NCBI GenBank assembly: GCA_023079485.1
Contig: CM041104.1
Coordinates: forward strand, 6,804,864 to 6,868,863
Origin: Archilochus colubris
Lineage: Eukaryota; Chordata; Aves; Apodiformes; Trochilidae
Length of the DNA: 64,000 nucleotides
Direction: 5' to 3'
The translations under genes and the position numbers were made by a program. Every line of letters begins with the position of its first letter. Position 1 is the stretch's first letter. Below are positions 1 through 15,000 of this stretch, piece after piece. The notes under the pieces are model-generated. The model saw nothing but the letters and a program-made list of their open reading frames with translations. It searched no databases and was not told the origin of the DNA.

Positions 1-11
1 CTCCAAGAAAA
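1..11 (+). CDS. SULF2: SULF2, last 11 bases of an upstream coding exon
   Basis: The first 11 bases read Ser-Lys-Lys plus the first base of a Lys codon, then a consensus donor (gtaagt) at 12-17. Joined to the exon at 5763 this gives SKKKYKSSY, which matches the FKKKYKASY stretch of human SULF2 (from memory). The exon is cut by the window edge. Confidence 0.85.
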
Positions 12-3000
12 GTAAGTGAACCCACTGTATCTTCTGTCTCTGCAGTTAAAAAACTGCTACGAGATTTTTCACTAACATGAATAATTTTCCTGATTTTCAC
101 AGGCATTGAATTCTGTCAGCATAGTTACCTTATAGCTGCCCATGAAACAGCACGTCTCATATTAGACAATCAGTTTTGAAAATGTCTCTGTCTGTAGCAA
201 GAAGAGTGTTTTGTTGCAAAATAAGGTTCAATATTTACCTCTTGTAAAACTAGTAAATGCAGCACACATTAAAGTGGCAAGCAGCACATCCTTATATAGG
301 CCATGAAACATGATCAGTGTTTTACAGTAAAACCCCCAATTTTCAGTAGGTATTGAAATGCCTGGAACCATTACTACAGTAATTTATTTTTAATCAGGAT
401 GCATGTGCTTTGTTACAGAAGCTGCTTGCTTATAACATCCTTTCCTTGGGCTCAGTCAGTACAGACAAGGCTGACTTTTAACCAGAGATCATGTCCAAAG
501 GGGAATCACTCCATTTCTTGTTTCCTTGACACAGATCAGGTGGTTTTCAGAAAGCCCATTCCACTGGCTCTGTTTTAAACCTTAGTCAGACTAACAACTA
601 TATTTGAAGTACATAGTCTAATTATAGATTAAAGAGGCAAACAGCAGCACAGAATTATTATTCACTTGTAATGTTTCTTTCGTCTCACTCCACAAATACA
701 GAGCCTTAATTATTTAGCAGATTAGTCTTTCTGTATAATGACCTGGCACAAGCTTCAAAAAGAAAGTTTAAATTGATTTTCTCCCATTATATTTGCCTTG
801 CAAGCTGATTAGTACCTACTAAGCTAATTTTAAGTTGAAAAAAATTACTGGTTCCAGGATAAAATTACTCAACTATACGTGCTGTTTAAATATGTGGCAC
901 AGCAGATAATCTTTAAATAACACTAGAACTTGCAGTTCAATTAACTTTTTTTTTTTTTTTTAAAGTCACACATAAGAAAGTTCAGTAATGCAGAGTCAAA
1001 TAACAGGACTAAATCGAAGGCACTTAAATAAGAAGTGGAAAACAATTTAAGTGACAGCAACATAATGCTATCTGATAATCCTTAACACTTAGTTAAGTAA
1101 TTTTCATCTGTGGTGTGCTTCTTAACCATTAACTAATTTTCACAGTGTCCAGAGGAGGTGGTTAAGTGTATAATTGCCTTTAGATTATATATGAGGGAGG
1201 ATAAGGTAAAGAAAGTGAAGGTTGCTCCCTCTAGCAATGGGATCAGAATGATGTTTTTTCCCTTACACTCTGCTCAGAGAGGCAGTTTATAATGTGCCTT
1301 CAGCTCACTGGCTTCATATGATGAGTGCATGGGATCATACTGCAGCCCTACTTGAATGCCAGTAAATGCTTTCCATAAGATTGAACAGCAGTGTAATAGA
1401 AACAGAAGTTTCAAACTGGACACATTAATGCTTTAGTTCATAGCTATAGTGTAGTTTTGAAGACAACACCCTGATCACTTTGTTCTGTCATGCACAATAG
1501 AGATGGATTTGCAGACCAATTTTGATGAGTTCTAATTTACAGCCATTTGCAGGAAACCAAATTGGATGCCCTGCTCCGAGGGTTCATCAAGTGTGTTGCA
1601 AAGCCTGATTGGGGTGTAAGGATTGGGCTTTCAGAAAGATTAAAATCAGTCCTGTGTGGTGAGAACACGTGATCTGAAAGACCAGATTAAATTACTGATA
1701 GAGGGGCTGAAGCACCAAGTGTTTTGATAAAATAATTACCTTCTTATGTAGGCATGGTCCAGGCCCATTGTCAGGTGCACCAGTGCATTTAGGAGGCAAC
1801 AGTGTTTTCTAAACTGAGTAAATTCAGTTGAAAAACAGGGTCATGTCATGTACATGCCATTTGGGCCATGTGCAAATATACAACCTCCCTGCAAAGCCTT
1901 TACATGATAGAAGCACATCAACATTCTAATACTGGGCAAGGTTTGGATGTCAGGCATGTTTGTGTTTGTGTCCTCTATTTTCTTTAGTACATTTCTATTT
2001 TTATAAGAAAGATGGAACAAAGCTTTGCAGTAGAGATAAACTTTAAAGCAATAGAGAGCTCTTAAAAGTTTTGGCTGTGTTGTGGTCTGTTGTGTGGATT
2101 TGATCTCCTCCTGTGATGAACAAGTACATGTGATTAAAGGAGTTATTAAACTGCACATAGGGAAATGATGATAGGCCACAGATCTGTAAACAACAAACAG
2201 AAGTGTGTACAAAGGGGTTAGTGCGTTTTTATTCCAATTTTCATGTCATTCTTTTTCTTTTGAGGAAGGCTCAATGCTGGAGCAAAATGACCCTCTTATT
2301 TAAAAAAACAAAACAAAACTAATCACAAATCAAACCTGAATGTCAGTTACTTTAAAGCTACTGCATTTAAAGTATAATTTTTAAGGGAAGTTGTGAAAAA
2401 TTAAATACAAGAAAGTTTTTGGGTTGTATTTTGTTTTGTTTTTCCTCTTTGAAGTATCTAAGGAGACAGATTCAAAATAATGTTTCTAGAAATCTCTAGG
2501 TACCTAATACCCAAGAAAAACACCTCTACACCCTTATCTGTGTTTCTAGACAGAAAATGTTTTCAAACATTTGAGTTTAAAGTGCCCAATTTTATTTTGG
2601 TGTTATAGAAAAAAAATTCTTCTTCTCTACAAAATTCTCGAAAATAGATAGAGACATTACAGGGAAATGTCCAGCAGGAATTTATGAGGCTAGTGGTAGA
2701 TATTTTCCTTGTGGCCCATGTACAGGCATAATCCTTGCAGACTGTCTTATTCTATCATCATTATGATGCTGGAAAATACATCAGATCCAAACTACCTGTG
2801 TGGATTAAGTGTCAACAGGGAAGACAAAGAGTTCTCTGTCTTCTGCAGTGTTCCCACTGAGCAGTCATGTTCCTGCCATACAGTAATTATAGTTGGGTAC
2901 AATCTTCTCAGTTATCCCTGAGAGAACTATCATTTCCAAATGATCTCAATGTTAAATCATGAATTTAGTAGCTGCAAAATAAATAATGGAGCTTGAGTGA

Positions 3001-6000
3001 GGATGCAAGGAGAGTAAAATACAAACCCGAAGGCTGGGCGTGTTTATGTCAGATATGAAGTTTATGGCTTTATAATACAACACTGCCTTGCTTTATTCAG
3101 TTGAATGATAATTTTGGATACTGCAGTTCGTGTCCTCAGTAGGCAGTGTTGAAACCTTGAGATGCAACCAAGAAATAGCTGTAAAAAATTGTCTGTTTGA
3201 GTCTCTAGGCTGCCTGGGGAAATCTGGACCAGAGCAGTGTCCTTCCTTTCAGGCTTCAGCAAAGACAAGCATGCTTCTTAAGTGGTCCAGGAAGACACAG
3301 CAGTTGCAATGAAATGTTGTTATCTTGCTTAGGCTTAAATTTCTCCAGACTCCATTTTCAGACTCAGTTCTGCAAATGCAACTTTTCAGCAGTTAAGTTG
3401 ACTTTTCAGCTGGCTTCTGTCAGACCAGAGGATGAGAGGCATCAGGACTCACAGGACTTACCAAAACCAAATTTAAATAACTTGAAAAAGGGAGTTATAG
3501 GTGTTTTGGGCAGAATATTTACCAGCTCTAGATCTATTCTGTTTGTGGGATGGATACACAGGTAAATGAGTTGGAGAGTAAAACTTAAACCTAGGGGAGG
3601 ATCAGCTAATAACTAATTAGTCATTGGTATGTGTGCTTGCAGTGCACTTTGCAGGTGGGAGAGCACAGCACAGATGAGTATTGATCCTGTTAAATATTTT
3701 AGCCACTTCCTTTGAAAATAATGGAGTTTGGACCTAATCACAGCACTGAGTCAGCTCTGTGGGTAGCACATTGCCATAAAGCAATACAAGTCCTTTATGA
3801 GCTGTCTCACTCCAGAGCAATTTGTTCATTGTAAGGCTGGGGTGGTTTGGCTGCAAGGGAGGAGTAACTCCCAGCTTCTGTTTCTCCAGGGACATGTGTA
3901 GACAACAGTTCCCTGCAGCTATCTGCTGAGGTCCAACATACTGGATTGGCCCATTAGACTTGGAAGGAAGGTAAATTGTCAGTTGGCTGAATTTAACAAG
4001 ATGAAATGAGGGAGCAATTAAAGAAATAGGGGTTATACTTTGAATATAATTGTTAGGGTGTAGCTTTTTGGAACTTCCTCCTACTTATGAAAAGATGGGA
4101 GTTTCCTTCTCATTTAGTCAAACATTTCCTGAGTGCCTGAAGTAGGATTGGTCTTTTGGGGTTTTTTTCCCCTTCAGCAGTGACTCACCTGGCTTAATAT
4201 CAGCAATAAAGTTCGAACCACAGGTGGAAAATGTGCAAAGCCAGACAATCCAGCTGCTATTCTACTAATGTGTGTGGTGATGACGAGTATAGTGCTTGGA
4301 CTAGCTGCAGGTTAGAGATGTTTATTTCTCTTGCCACAGTCTGCAAAATGGCTTTATGATCCATTTGGAATTGATGTAAGGCTTCTTGAAAAAGTCACTC
4401 TGCATTAATGCCAAAGCATGCCAATTGATGACAAGATTTGTCAATTTTGATTGTCCTACCTCCTATTCATAGTTGGTTGGGTTTTTTTTCCCTGCTTGTT
4501 TTGCTGTGGAGTTTGGGATTGCAAGAAAGATTGATCTTCTCATTTGGCACATTGTTTAGTTTTCCCCTTATCAGACTGCAGAGGGAAATCCCATTCTTGA
4601 AAAGCTTGCTGTGTGTTTCAGCTCTGTGTGAAAGAGAGTGACCAAAGGAGCCAAAAGACTTGATTGTCTCCAGTAATGTCTAAGGTGACTCCAAGCCTAA
4701 TACAGAGAGCAAAGACCCAAGTGGTGGGCAGGGAGGAGAATAGAGGCTGTGGTACTTTGAGTGCACATTTATCTGAAGCAATGAGCTAATTACTCAGATT
4801 AAAATGAGTGGTTCTCAGGGGTCATTGGCAGAGAGCAGGAAACACTGTCAGAGATGGACCTCATCATACAGTAGGGAAGTTTAGATATGGATTTAGATTA
4901 CATAACTAAGATATGTTTGTGCCATTCACAGACCAAGCAGAAGAGGAGCCCTGGGCATTTTGGCTAGGACAGAGAAATTTGGAAAGCAGTAATGGTGAAG
5001 AGATCAATGACATTCTTACAATGCATAGTGACAATGCATAGCAAATGTTTCATTTTGTCTTTGGACCACAAATGTAGAAGCAAAGCCTGAGGGAGTCACA
5101 GCACTGGAGAGTGTGCACCAACTGGTCTGCACATTGGGGAAATAATTGCAAAGAGAAGATTTAGATGTGGATAAAAGGATTCAGATATTATTCCCTCCCA
5201 AAGAAATCAAGCATCTTATCTTGAAGAATGAGCATAGCATTGAGAAAAGACTTAGACTGGACACTGGAAATACTTGAGACAATTTAAGGAATGTGTTGCA
5301 GGAATCCTATCAGTGAAGCATTGTGTAGTGAATAGAAAACAATAGAGAACGACCTAGGAACTTTCTGTCCTGAGCTATCATGGTTAGTTTTTCAAGGTCT
5401 TAGTGCCATCTAGTGACTCTTGGTGGAAAAAAAAAACAGTCTCTGAAAACTGTTAAGCTCTCAAAGTAATAGTGAACAAGTAGATGTGTATTTTTCCTCT
5501 CTGCTACTCATGTGCATTTGTGTTGTATCTGCCCCTCTCCCATGCCCAAAGGTGTTCATATATTAATGCAAAAGGTAATGAAGCAGCAGCTCAGAGCACA
5601 GTGGCAACAAACACTGTTTTGCCAGCCAGTGTTCCACACTGTATGGCTGTGTGGACAAGTGCCACAGTATGGGCTGTTCTTTTTCTCCCAAGAACCAAGA
5701 AAACCAAATCCTAACATGCTGTTTCTCCTCCTGTTAACCCTTTCACTTCCTATTCCATGCAGAATACAAATCCAGCTATGTCCGGAATCGCTCAGTCCGT
5801 TCTGTATCTGTTGAGCTGGATGGAGCCATTTATAACTTGGGTCTAGAGGATGGCTACCAACCTGTCTTACCACGAAACATCACCAAGAGGCACAAGATGC
5901 AGAGGGATATTTTTCGTGAGGAGGAAGATAAGGACATGGAATACAGTGGCACTGGTGGCATTGCAGATTATACAGCCCCTAACCTCATAAAAGTGACTCA

Positions 6001-9000
6001 CAGGTGAGTGCATATGGGATACTTCTGAAAATTTTTGCTCCCTTAAGGGGTTACTTGACTTAAATGGGTGTGTTACTTTGTGATAAGCATATTGTGTCCC
6101 TTTCGCATACCCAGTCTAGCTTCACTAAGATTCTTATTCTCATCTGTACAGCAACTTTTGGTTTTAATTTTTGCAATGCACATAGGGATGTGAAGCTACT
6201 GAAGAACTACAGCAATGCTTTTAGGTCTTCCGTTCCTTGGAGGCAGTGATCACTGATCAGAGCATGTTTTTAGTGAGGACAGGCAAAACTGCAGCAGTTG
6301 TCTGTGCACCTGAGTGAGACCAGGGAAGGCTCTACCCATGGAAATCTCAGTGTGTAACCAGGCCTGCCTGAAGACCAAAAGCTGGATCTTGTTTCATTTC
6401 ATTGTCTGCTTTGCATTTTAAACACCAAATCAGTCCTGTGGGAACAAGCAGCTTTCTGTAGCCAGTGCAAAGAAAGCAAAGTCTGTGTTATGCATGAAGT
6501 TGGATGGACTGGTAGCACTGGCAAATGGAACACACTGAGAAAGGGATGAGGGAATTGTCTGGGCTAAAAGCCTGTTCTCAGTGTGCAAGTCTAGAGGCTG
6601 ATGATGGATCTTCTGCTCTACCTAATTAATTTAGTCACCATTTCTGCTTGTGAATTATCAGGAAATCCACCAATCATTATTGATTGCATGATTGCAGGCA
6701 TTAAATTATTTAATGTCTAGAAACATAAACATTCATGATCCAGTCAGCTCAGTTACTGCTGAAATCTGTAGTTTCCATTTGACTTCTGTTTTCAGAGCTA
6801 GAGACTCAATAACAGGAGGAAATGTAACCAGGTTGACATCAGAAAATTGTGCCCAGCTCTCATGAATGTTCAGGGCCCATAAATCACTACCTGTGCTTCT
6901 CCTCTGGAAGAAGTTAAATTGTTTTTTTGCTGCCTTACTGGGTGAATCCCAAACCCATACAAGAAACTGTCAAAAAGGTAGTGCATAATTCATGTGTGTG
7001 CCCAGGAAAACTTGCAGAAAATAAGGTTGTGAGACAACAGCCTTGAGGTGATGAGGAGAACATAAAGGAGTATTGAAAACACTCAACTTTAATTTAAACA
7101 AGCATTAAAAAATGATGACGTGGGTTTGTTGACCCCTAATAGACTTCTCAGGTAAATCTGTTGAGCTTCTGGTTGGTTGGTTTTGAAAGGATTTTAAATG
7201 TGAATTGAATTAGCAGTTGGTGAAACATAAGCATTTAGAATTACCAGACAGTATTTTGCCTTCAGAGTCAGGGAGGTATCTTTCAAAAATTTTAATCCTT
7301 TTCTAGAAGACGGCAGAATTTCTTTAGTTTTGGGGGGTTTTTCGGGGGGTGGGGGTTTTTTCCCCTTTTCTTTATGATATAATGATACAGCTTATAAAGA
7401 AATACTTTATCCTTGTCCTTACCCCTGCATCACTTAATTATGCATTGGGAAATTGCTTCTGAGAAATGCTTTCTGTGCTTCCTAGTTAGTAGAGATTATT
7501 TATGTAGACAGCCTAATGAATAAGCAAGAAAGCTGTGCAGCACAATTTACATGTAGAAATTAAGCAGTCAACAGGTTCTGCTTGATAGGAATATACTCCT
7601 TGAATTTTTCTACTTCTGAAAAATTTCCATGGCAACTCAACCTTGAATTTCTTTCCTGGTTCATAGCACACCTCTATTCTCCTGAATGTACATTGCTTTT
7701 TTGAAATCTGCATGTCATTACCAGCCTGGCTTCTCATCTGCCCTGGAGTTGTGCTGTTAAAACCAACTGTTTCCATTGCTCTGTGTGTGTTTATCCACTG
7801 TCATAACCACTGTTTGCTTTCCCATGCCAAGGTGCTATATCCTGGAGAATGATACCGTGCAGTGTGACACAGATCTCTATAGGTCACTGCAAGCTTGGAA
7901 GGACCATAAGCTGCATATTGACCACGAGGTCAGTGATGTTATCAGCTGTGCATTTTCTATGTGTGTTTTTAGCATATTTTTCTGTGGATTGATAGGATCA
8001 TGCCAACTGCCTTTGTGTTGTCTGCCTCTGAGCTGTGTCCCTTCCTGGAACCTTTCAAACTTTCTGGCTGCTTTTAGAATAGATGTTTCAGAGATAATTA
8101 AGTTATTACAAGTTTGTGAAGGCAGGGTACTGAGTGTAGGAGAGAACTGCAACTGAAGTGACAGCTGAGAAATGTCACAAGCCTTAGGAGATAAATGAGA
8201 GACTTAAAAGTGTCCCCATCCTGGGAAAAATTTCATCTGGATCTTTTTCACATCTTATTAGCCCTGCTCCCCAATGTACCTCTCTAAAAGAGGCCTTCAG
8301 CTGTCAAACAGCTCAAGGAAGCATGAGCTTAATTAGTTCAAGTGCTTCTAGAATTATTTATTTTGCTCACTTGTGTTTAACCATTACATTTTGGTTCTGA
8401 ATTAGTTTCCCTAAGCTTGTGGATATTAAGAACCTGGAGAGAATTTGCCCTATAAAATTTGCCTATGAAACTCAATCTGATGTTTTTGTCACCGATATTG
8501 AAGAATCTAAGCTCAAACCCTTTGCATATGTGGTGTATGAAAAAGGCAGTTTTCTGAGGAGCAGATAATGGTGTAACAAGTGCCAAAGAGAAGCATAAAG
8601 AAAAGAGCTCCTGTAATCTCTTACCAAGTTAAATGAATTCACAGCACAAGAACTTATTGGCCACCCTTTTGTGGCCACAGATTTGACACACAGCAAGGCA
8701 GAAAAGCTCTGTTAGAATTAAAAAAAGGCAATCTCAGTATCACCATTCTCTCTTAAATTTTTTTCTTCAGAAAATCTAGGCTATATCAAGTACCAAAGAA
8801 AATGAGAGCTTGCTTTTGTCCTGTTGTCTCTGGTTTAGGGGGACAGGGCTGGCTTCTCTGTGTATTTTTCTTAACACAGAAAATAAAAAGGTAGTTAATA
8901 TAGAAATAAAAAGAGGCAGTTAAAAATAAACCACATGGGTGGCCTGATTAATAGCTAATCCATATCCCATGTGGCCAGAGGTTCCTAGAGCGTGCCATGC

Positions 9001-12000
9001 AAAATGCTTGCTTTTTCTTCTTCAGAAGCTCTGAAGAGGGGACTTCAGAGCACTCCCTCCCCATCCTCTTCTTGAGTTCAGGCAGAAATTTAGGGGCTTC
9101 ATTTTCCTTTGACCTTGCTCCCTTTGGAACTGTGCTGTAGAGTACAACAAGAAAGATCACAATGAAACCAGGGTGGTTTTCTGCTGGGGTCTGTGTGCCC
9201 TCCCATTCCCCCACTGCCACCTTCTGCTTTCACATTCAGTAATCAAAGCAGGAAAACTACCAGCCAGGTTTCCTCTTGCTGTGATTTATTTTGATAAGGT
9301 AGATAATCTGAAAATACTTCTTAGTGATGGGAATTATGGAAGGTGGTGAAAAGGAAGTATTTGGTGATAAGAGAATGGGTTTGGGAAGGTTAGATTAAAT
9401 CATCCTGTGTGGTTTTTAACCTGTATCTTTTTTTTTTTTTTTTTTTTAGATTGAAACTTTGCAAAATAAAATAAAAAACCTGAGGGAGGTGAGAGGTCAT
9501 CTGAAAAAGAAGCGACCCGAAGAGTGTGACTGTAACAAGCTAAGGTATTTCTTGTGTACTTCAGAGTAATTCTTTGTAGTGTACAACTGTAGCTGATTAA
9601 TGTCTTCACAGGAGAAATCAGAATCTGGTTTTTTAAGTGGTGTCTACTTGCTATACTCTTGTATGATGTGTTCTGGGAGAGTTGGGCTGCTGCAGAAGAG
9701 CACTTTTTGCCAAGCAGAAGTTTAATTGTCTCTGTGTCAAGTGGTGATGATGTAGCAGGACATGTAACATGACATAAAAAGCAGTTAGTTGTGCTCTTGT
9801 ACTGCAGATGCTGTTATCGGATACCAGAGATTAATATTTCAAGCTGCAGACTTTTTCCTGAAAACTCCGTTTTCCACAATGGGAAATTGTCCATATGGTG
9901 CAGCATTCCATAGGCTTGTTCTAAAATGAAAAGTGTGTGAAGTACATGGAATAACAGGGTGGGAAAATGAGAAAATTTCTTCCCATTTTTTTCAAGATTT
10001 AATGTATAATATTACAGGATGCAATCACTGCAACATTTTGCAGTTTTTCCAGGTGGGAGGAACAGGAATTTAACAGTTGGTGTAGAGTAACTGTATTTGT
10101 GTAACCACCACTGACTTAGTGCAAAAGATCTGCTTTTCACTCACAGATGATTTGTGAATTTTGAGTACAACAGGAAATACTAAAATACTGATGATGCAGT
10201 GAGGCATCTGCATAGCCAAATTATAGCCAAATATTTGCAAAATGCCAACTGATTTTATGGAAAAGAAGGTTCAAGCACACCTGAATCCTTCTGGGCAGCA
10301 AACAGGCTCTTGCTCTGTAAGTAAGCACAGCAAAAATCTTTCTAAATCAAATGTTAATCCAGACAGAATTTGCCCCTGAGAAGGCTATTGAGAAAGAAAC
10401 CAGGAGCAGCTGCTCCTGATCAGAGTGATCACAGAGCAATCACTGAGGCTGCTGTGAGCCAGATGTCACCAGGGAGTGCAGCAGCAGCACAAGCATCACA
10501 AAAAAGCTGTACTTCAGTGTACTGAAAACCACAAGGCAGCTGTGTGATTATCTGTGGCTAAAGCAGCTTTAACTAAGCCTTCAGGAGAGGGTGTGGATGG
10601 TACTTCTGTGCCCCTTTGATATAACAGAATGAGGGGTTGAGCATAATACTTAAATCCTTGGAAGTGCAACGTCCCCTGGTGTATAGATGTGAGGTACATA
10701 GTGCTTGTGCCTTGTGTGGATTCTTCAACAACAGATCACTAAATTGAGAACATAAATGTCTTGGGTTATGGCAAACCATACATGGAATCCATGGCAAAAA
10801 AAGTTTTTAAAATTAAATAGTATGATTCTAAATTGCAGATCCCCAGACAGCTTATCTTGTTAACTGTAAAAATTGATGTTAACAACTGAATTTATTTAAT
10901 ATATGCTGTAAAGTTGAGTGAGTTTTATAGTTAATGTTTTATAGTAAATGTAAAGAATGTTACATTTTTCAGGCCCAATATAAGGAAGCACTTGTATTTT
11001 GCATAGCATTATTCAGATGAATAATCCCACTGAAATTAATGAAGTTAAACATTATATTTATAGATGTTTATTTGCAGAATTGCACTGAATTAGGATGTAG
11101 GATTTAGCATGTAGGAATAGTTAATGTAATGCCCAGTGCCTGTGCATGATTAAAAAAAAAAAAAAAGAGTAAAGGGAGATAGTTCTTTAACAATATTAGT
11201 TTGTTAATTTGTTATAGGGATATATTTATTAAAGATCCCAGGAGCACTAGTAATTTAAAATAATTGTTTCAAAAGGAATTTTAGTCTGACAACTAAATTT
11301 TGATATGCTTTTTAGAAAATAGCATTTATTAGTTTGTTGACTTGCATGGGTAATATAATCAACATTATCATTCATAAAATATTGCCACTGACTAAGGCTG
11401 TATTATCCTTTTTTAACTTTGTAAACTACACAGAAAGGAGATTTCTGCAAAAAAAAAAACAAAAACAAAACACCCGAATCTGGAGACAGAGCCAAAGACT
11501 TGAGCCACTCAGTTAGAAGCTGTATGGAAAATTGTAGCTGGAACACTGCTACATAGTGCAATCCAGCGTTAGAGCACCAGGTGTCACTGTGCACAACTGA
11601 GCTAAGGAAAGGGGGAGCCAGGAGGCTCAGAAGCCCCTCACCCACTCTAGCGAGGCTGCTCTGTATTCATCACATGCCCTGAATGAATAAATTGAAGGGA
11701 GAAGTCACACTGAATGAAATCCACTTCAACGTCATTGTGGTATGAGCAGGAGCAATTGTATTTCTGTTGTTCATCAACAATGCTGTTTTTATTTTCCAGT
11801 TACCATTCAAAACATAAAAGCAAACTGAGGCACAAGGGATCTGGTCTTCATCCTTTCAAGTAAGTGAAGGCCTATTCCTTTGGAAGAGGAAATGCAAAGC
11901 CATTAACATTTGGTTTGTGCAGACCAGGTACAAACTGAGCTAAAGCAGCAGTGTTTCATTTATCCTATAGTAAAAAGAATAAGCATACAGACACCTAGGC

Positions 12001-15000
12001 AAGGAACCAAGCCTAAGGTGAAATATTTGGAAATCAGATGAGGTTGCTGGTCTGAGATGTCACATCCCAGGCTTCAGGACAGCCTATAACCCTCTTTGGC
12101 TTTTTTTTTTTTTTCTTTTTTTTTTTCAGTGACATTGAATTGCAAAGCATTTTATCCAGAGATATTTGGAAGAGAAGCCATTTAATGAGAAAATATTGGT
12201 TATTTCCCTCAAAGCTTATTTTATTAGCTGCCTCATGGTTTTTTTAGGTGTGTTCAAGAATAACAGAGTCTGCGTGACCCTAATGTTTCATGTGTGCAGG
12301 AAATCCCTACAGGAGAAAGACAGAGTGTGGCTGCTGAGGGAGCAGAGACGGAAGAAGAAACTGCGCAAACTGCTCAAGAGAATAAAAAATAATGACACGT
12401 GCAGCATGCCTGGGCTGACCTGCTTCACCCATGACAACCAGCACTGGCAAACTGCTCCCCTCTGGACACGTAAGGATACTTTAAACTAAATAATATATAG
12501 GCAGGTACTGGCTAGGCTGGGATGGGGTGCTGGGTTCCTAGGAGTTCTCCATAGCATTAGTATGTACAGGAGCTATGCAGCCTTCCTACTACTACGTAAC
12601 TCCTGATCCAGCACTGGCATTATCCTTGCACAAAAGGCAAGGAAGTTAAAAGTAAAACCAGCTGCAAAGAAAAACCTACATGTATTGTGCACAGTACATT
12701 TATATGTAGTGTCTCACCATCGGGAATGTTTCCCAACCAGAGAAGGCAGGGAAAGCAACTAGGGAAGATGTTCCTTCAGTCAGCCATCTTGTGTTGGTTG
12801 TTAGGTATGCACAGAAGCAGCACTTGATGCTGGAAGGCATTTTCCACTTCAGAGCTCAGGAGTCAGAGAGAGGAACTGTCTATGAACAAAGTAATAACCT
12901 TAATCAAAAAGTCACTAATTGTGCCTAAAGACAACAGCATATAGCTTATGTCTTTATAACTCTCTAATTTGCAGTGGGCCCTTTCTGTGCCTGTACCAGT
13001 GCCAACAACAACACATACTGGTGTTTGAGGACAATCAACGAGACCCACAACTTCCTGTTTTGTGAATTTGCTACTGGATTTTTGGAGTATTTTGATCTCA
13101 ATACCGATCCCTATCAGGTACTTGATCACAGACCAGCTCTAGAAATACATGATTGTTCCCTATTGATGATAAATTGAAATAGTGAAGGGTGTAGATAAGG
13201 TTAAATAATTGAACACAGTATGATATGGCTTCTTTCCTGCTAGAAATAAGCCACATATTCCATGTATGAAAGTTACCAAAACTACAGAGTAATAGATACT
13301 AACAAGAACTCCTGTTTATTGCAGCTGATTAATGCAGTGAATACACTAGACAGAGATGTTCTCAATCAACTGCATGTCCAGCTCATGGAATTAAGAAGCT
13401 GCAAAGGCTATAAACAGTGCAACCCCAGAACTAGGAACATGGATCTGGGTAAGTGCCTCTCCTCTTACACTCAGATATTCTCCAAAGAAATTAATATTAT
13501 GCAACTTGTATAAGTCAAAAGGATTTTAGGATTTATTTATACCAGTAATGTCCTGCTGAGGCTAATGGCTGTGTACTTAAATTTTTGTACTTGTTCAATT
13601 TGTTATGAGATGGTAAATGAAGAAGGATACTTGCATGGTATAGTGAGGAATATTGCTGAGATGCAAGGGAAGGAGATAAGGAAGGAGCAAAAATTCTGAA
13701 AGAGGGAAAAATACCCTAATAGCCAATTTCAAATTCATAGACTCCTAGAACAAATCAAGTTGGAAAGGACTTCTGGAGTTCATGGAGTCCAAACTTTCAG
13801 TGCACGCAGGGTCAGTGGTGACGTCAGACCAGATTACTCAGGGCTCTATGCAGCTGTCCAGCTCCACCTTGAAAATCTCCGAGGATGGAGACTGCACAAG
13901 CTTTCTGGGCAACAAGTTTGGTAGCTGAGTTTTAACGTTCCAACTAAAGCCACAAATTTTAGAACCACATCTTTTAGGAGAGACAGTGCCAGCATTGTGG
14001 TTAACTGGCTTTACAGTAACATCAAAAAGGATGCTAGTGCTTAAACCGATCCTTTTTCCCCTACCTGTGTTGCTGCAAGGTAGTTGTGAAATAACAACAG
14101 CACATCTAAGAAGGGCTGCATTATGCTACCAACATGTGTGCACCATAACTATGTATTTAAATTTCAAAAACCAAAATAGGCATAGGTTAAAACTAGTTGC
14201 ATCCTTTCCAAACCCTTAAATTCTCTGGGTCGACTCAATAGATCTGGTTTTCATACTGCTTAATTTTTAATAATTTTTCTAATATTTTAGGATATTAGCA
14301 AACCAAAAGGTTACAGGTACTTGTATTCCTTCTTTTTAAATTGCTCTTATTATATCTCTTAGTAGTGTTGACATAAGAAATGCTTTTTTTTTTTTAATTG
14401 TAGCCTTTAGAGCATGAAATCCCACACCCAAAAATACTGCTTTTTACCTGAGTCCAAAAGTAGCCCAAAATATTTTGTCTTGCCCATCATGCAAAGCTTT
14501 ACATTTTGAAATCAACTGATTTTGCCATTTAAATAAATACACCACTGAATGATATTTATAGAAAAATGTTAGAGGTACCTATCTGAACTTACAACCTATT
14601 CTACCTAGAATATGGGATTAAATAGGAAAACAACAGCTCCAGGTAACATGTCTGGAAATGTTTATTATGGCAATACACATTAATCTGTTAATATTCTTAG
14701 ATCTTTTATTTAATTTGTGCCTTTATCCCTATACCTTTTTCATTGTTATTAATATTCTTAATTTTTCTCCACCTAGGACTTAAAGATGGAAGCTATGAGC
14801 AGTACAGGTACATTTTTTAAGAAAAAAAGTTAAATTATTATTCTTAAATGCTACTTTTGTGCTAAAGGAGTTAGTGTGGTATTGGGAACCACAAACATTG
14901 GCAAGATCTTTCCACCCTATGACTTTGATACACTGGAGCTATTTCTGTTTCAATGTCACAGCATGTTCTAAACTTCATAGTCCAAATTCAGGCTAAATTC

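Noticed and set aside
1841..2212. 123-codon ORF on the - strand in the first intron
   Set aside because: Composition is typical of a chance ORF, there is no recognisable domain, and no splice or promoter context.
7776..8156. 126-codon ORF around a SULF2 exon
   Set aside because: Only 7832-7928 is exon; the rest is intron read-through past a good GT donor that matches the human exon boundary.
12166..12489. 107-codon ORF as an independent small gene
   Set aside because: Its second half is the SULF2 exon 12300-12469; the first 134 bases are intron.
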